Source: an uncultured Prevotellaceae bacterium (GTDB taxonomy: Bacteria; Bacteroidota; Bacteroidia; Bacteroidales; Muribaculaceae). Taken from it: 8,536 bases of DNA. The notes beneath the pieces were generated by a model that saw only the letters and a list, made by a program, of their open reading frames with translations, made no database searches and was not told where the DNA came from. The position numbers and the translations under genes are program-made. The DNA is taken from positions 1 through 8,536 of the forward strand of contig CAMYCE010000095.1 in assembly GCA_947254205.1 (NCBI GenBank), written 5' to 3'. How positions within the stretch are numbered: position 1 is the first letter of the stretch; the number at the start of each line of letters is the position of its first letter. Of the stretch, positions 6,533 to 8,536 are shown in pieces.

Positions 6533-8044
6533 ATGAAGAAATCAACTATTTGGCTTTTGACGATAGTGATGGCATGCACAATCATCGGACTCCTGTATGT
6601 TCAAATCATGTATATGGAAAACATGATAAAGATGCGCAACGAGCAATTTTCTGAGACGGTGATGCGCAGCCTCTATGCTGTTGCTTCATCGCTCGAGCAA
6701 GACGAAACTCGCTATTATCTGGAACAAGATCTCAACGAGTCGGGCAAATCATTCAATGAGGTTGATTTTGGCAGTGATAGTTTCTCAACTCGCGAGAAAT
6801 CGAGCCTGCCCACCACGTCGTCGAGCCACTCGCTTGGAGGCACACATGGCAACCTTAATAATAATGAGAACAATGAGAATTTTGATTTTGATGGTCAATA
6901 TCAAATCAAGCAAAACATTCTCAAAGGTCAATATCTATATCAACGAGGGCTGCTCAATGAGGTGATACTCACTATACTCAACCAAGCCAGCGACCGCCCT
7001 ATTGTGCAGCGCGCCGATCCCGAAACGCTCAACACCTATTTAAAGCAAGAATTGGAGAACAATGGCTTGAAAATACCTTATGAATATGCAGTGGTTGGCC
7101 CTTCCAATGGCATTGTGTACAAGAGTGATGATTATACAGGAGTCAACACTTCCAACATCTACACTCAAGTTTTGTTTCCCAACGACCCTGCCGGCAAGCA
7201 AAATGAGCTTAAAGTGACATTTCCCACCAAGAGCGACTATATTTTCTCGTCAATAAAATTCATGATTCCATCATTTGCCTTCACTTTCATCTTGATGTTT
7301 ATATTCATCTACTCGATTGTGCTGGCATTTAGACAAAAAAAATTGAGTGAAATGAAAAATGATTTCATCAACAACATGACTCATGAGTTTAAAACCCCCA
7401 TCTCCACCATATCGCTTGCGGCACAAATGCTCAAAGACGACACAGTGCAAAAGAGTCCTGCTCTGCTCAAGCACGCCTCAACTGTGATTAATGACGAAAC
7501 CAAGCGATTGCGTTTTCAGGTTGAAAAAGTGCTACAAATGTCGCTTTTTGATCGCAAAAGTGCGACTATGCGCCTCACCGATGTTGATGCCAATTCTATT
7601 ATAGATAGTGTCATCAACACCTATAAAATTAAGGTTGAAAAATTTGGAGGAAATATTAATGCTCATTTCAATGCCGAAGATGCCATTGTGAATGTAGATG
7701 AAATGCATTTCACCAATGTGATCTTTAACTTGCTTGACAACGCGGTCAAGTATCGTCGCGAAGATGTTGAGCCACAACTCACTGTGACTACTCGCAACAC
7801 AAGCAATGGCATGCTTGAAATCAAGATTGCCGACAACGGAATAGGCATTAAACGAGAAGATTTAAAAAAGATTTTTGAGAAATTTTATCGCGTTTCGACG
7901 GGCAACCGCCACGACGTGAAAGGCTTTGGTCTGGGTCTTGCCTATGTGTATAAAATGGTGACACTATTTAAAGGCAACATCAAAGCCGAGAGCGAAGTCA
8001 ACAAAGGATCGACATTTATAATTACATTACCACTTTTAAAATAA
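6533..8044 (+). CDS. rprX: Membrane sensor histidine kinase, RprX-like
   Basis: A 503-residue HisKA-type sensor kinase. Transmembrane segment 1 is at about 6-27 and segment 2 at about 243-266, enclosing a roughly 215-residue periplasmic region with no recognised sensor domain. A Ser-rich then Asn-rich low-complexity stretch lies at about 82-120. The cytoplasmic part has an H-box, NMTHEFKTP (phospho-acceptor His284); an N-box, NLLDNAVKY (399-407); G1, DNGIG (434-438); an F-box, FEKFY (448-452); and G2, GFGLGLA (464-470). All catalytic motifs are intact. There is no HAMP or PAS domain; segment 2 is joined to HisKA by a short linker. It is named by its arrangement and by the following gene, which closely resembles RprY. 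RprX/RprY was described in Bacteroides fragilis; its signal is not defined here. The regulator gene begins 7 nt after the stop. Confidence 0.88.
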   Translation: MKKSTIWLLTIVMACTIIGLLYVQIMYMENMIKMRNEQFSETVMRSLYAVASSLEQDETRYYLEQDLNESGKSFNEVDFGSDSFSTREKSSLPTTSSSHSLGGTHGNLNNNENNENFDFDGQYQIKQNILKGQYLYQRGLLNEVILTILNQASDRPIVQRADPETLNTYLKQELENNGLKIPYEYAVVGPSNGIVYKSDDYTGVNTSNIYTQVLFPNDPAGKQNELKVTFPTKSDYIFSSIKFMIPSFAFTFILMFIFIYSIVLAFRQKKLSEMKNDFINNMTHEFKTPISTISLAAQMLKDDTVQKSPALLKHASTVINDETKRLRFQVEKVLQMSLFDRKSATMRLTDVDANSIIDSVINTYKIKVEKFGGNINAHFNAEDAIVNVDEMHFTNVIFNLLDNAVKYRREDVEPQLTVTTRNTSNGMLEIKIADNGIGIKREDLKKIFEKFYRVSTGNRHDVKGFGLGLAYVYKMVTLFKGNIKAESEVNKGSTFIITLPLLK

Positions 8045-8051
8045 AAAAATT

Positions 8052-8536
8052 ATGGAAGAAAAATTAAGAATTCTGCTCTGCGAAGATGATGAAAATCTTG
8101 GCATGTTGTTGAGAGAATACCTGCAGGCCAAGGGGTACAATGCCGACCTCTATGCCGATGGTGAAAGTGGCTATAAAGCTTTTTTGAAAGGCAAATACGA
8201 CATCTGTGTGCTCGACATCATGATGCCTAAAAAAGATGGCTTCCAACTCGCCCAAGAAATTAGGACGGTGAATAGTGAAGTGCCTGTGATATTTTTGACA
8301 GCCAAGTCACTCAAAGAAGACATTCTTGAAGGCTTCAAGATTGGGGCCGATGACTATATCACCAAGCCATTCAGCATGGAAGAGCTTGTGATGCGCATCG
8401 AGGCTATCTTGCGCCGAGTGAAGGGAAAGAAAGGCAAAGAAATCACCATGTATAAGATTGGCAAATTCACATTCGACACTCAAAAACAGGTGCTCATTGC
8501 CGACGACAAGCCCACCAAACTCACCACCAAAGAGAG
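8052..8536 (+). CDS. rprY: OmpR/PhoB-type response regulator, RprY-like, 3' end cut off by window edge
   Basis: The first 161 codons are present. The receiver domain (about 5-120) has the acidic pair Asp12-Asp13, phospho-acceptor Asp55 in VLDIMMPKKDG, Thr83 in FLTAK and Lys105 in TKPF, so phosphorylation chemistry is intact. After a basic linker (RRVKGKKGKE), the start of the winged-helix Trans_reg_C DNA-binding domain is visible (KIGKFTFDTQKQV, then KLTTKE) before the window ends. The N-terminal sequence EKLRILLCEDDENLGMLLRE and the stretch ILEGFKIGADDYITKPFSMEEL are, as I recall, almost invariant in RprY across Bacteroidales. In Porphyromonas RprY has been linked to oxidative and sodium stress; whether that applies here is inference. 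Co-transcribed with the kinase gene, which is its presumed partner. Confidence 0.93.
   Translation, partial: MEEKLRILLCEDDENLGMLLREYLQAKGYNADLYADGESGYKAFLKGKYDICVLDIMMPKKDGFQLAQEIRTVNSEVPVIFLTAKSLKEDILEGFKIGADDYITKPFSMEELVMRIEAILRRVKGKKGKEITMYKIGKFTFDTQKQVLIADDKPTKLTTKE

Overview
The window reads as chromosomal DNA of a Bacteroidales species (Bacteroidota), possibly from the Muribaculaceae or Prevotellaceae, although the family is only a guess. Three things point to the order: a SusC/SusD-type outer-membrane pair; a two-component pair closely resembling RprX/RprY of Bacteroides; and promoters of the Bacteroidota type (TTG, 19-20 bp, TAnnTTTG) with little Shine-Dalgarno signal. Coding density is ordinary, and I see no insertion sequence, tRNA, rRNA or CRISPR array.

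Layout. The minus strand (1-1542) carries two genes in a likely operon. First transcribed is a secreted SGNH/GDSL esterase with an N-terminal GxDLY-type domain (331-1542). Second is an AlbA_2 (Schlafen-type) protein cut by the left edge (1-305). A roughly 420-bp divergent intergenic region (1543-1961) holds two well-formed, back-to-back promoters, a palindromic element between them, a 25-codon strongly basic small ORF, and a 15-bp dyad just before the next gene. The plus strand then carries a SusC-like TonB-dependent transporter (1962-4769) and a SusD-like lipoprotein (4785-6218), closed by a strong intrinsic terminator (6245-6290). After a 314-bp intergenic region with its own promoter comes the rprX-like sensor kinase (6533-8044), followed 7 nt later by the rprY-like response regulator (8052 to beyond the right edge).

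How the parts may fit. SusD would bind a substrate at the cell surface and SusC would import it using TonB energy. The divergently transcribed secreted esterase may remove acyl groups from that substrate or a product of it. No glycosidase, lyase, peptidase or dedicated ECF/hybrid regulator is visible here, so the substrate is unknown. The RprXY pair has its own promoter and sits behind the terminator, so it is probably an independent core-genome unit rather than the regulator of the SusCD locus.

I found no clear novel system. The most interesting parts are the divergent control region with its long leader and small basic ORF, and the SusC homologue that lacks the usual N-terminal carboxypeptidase-regulatory-like domain.
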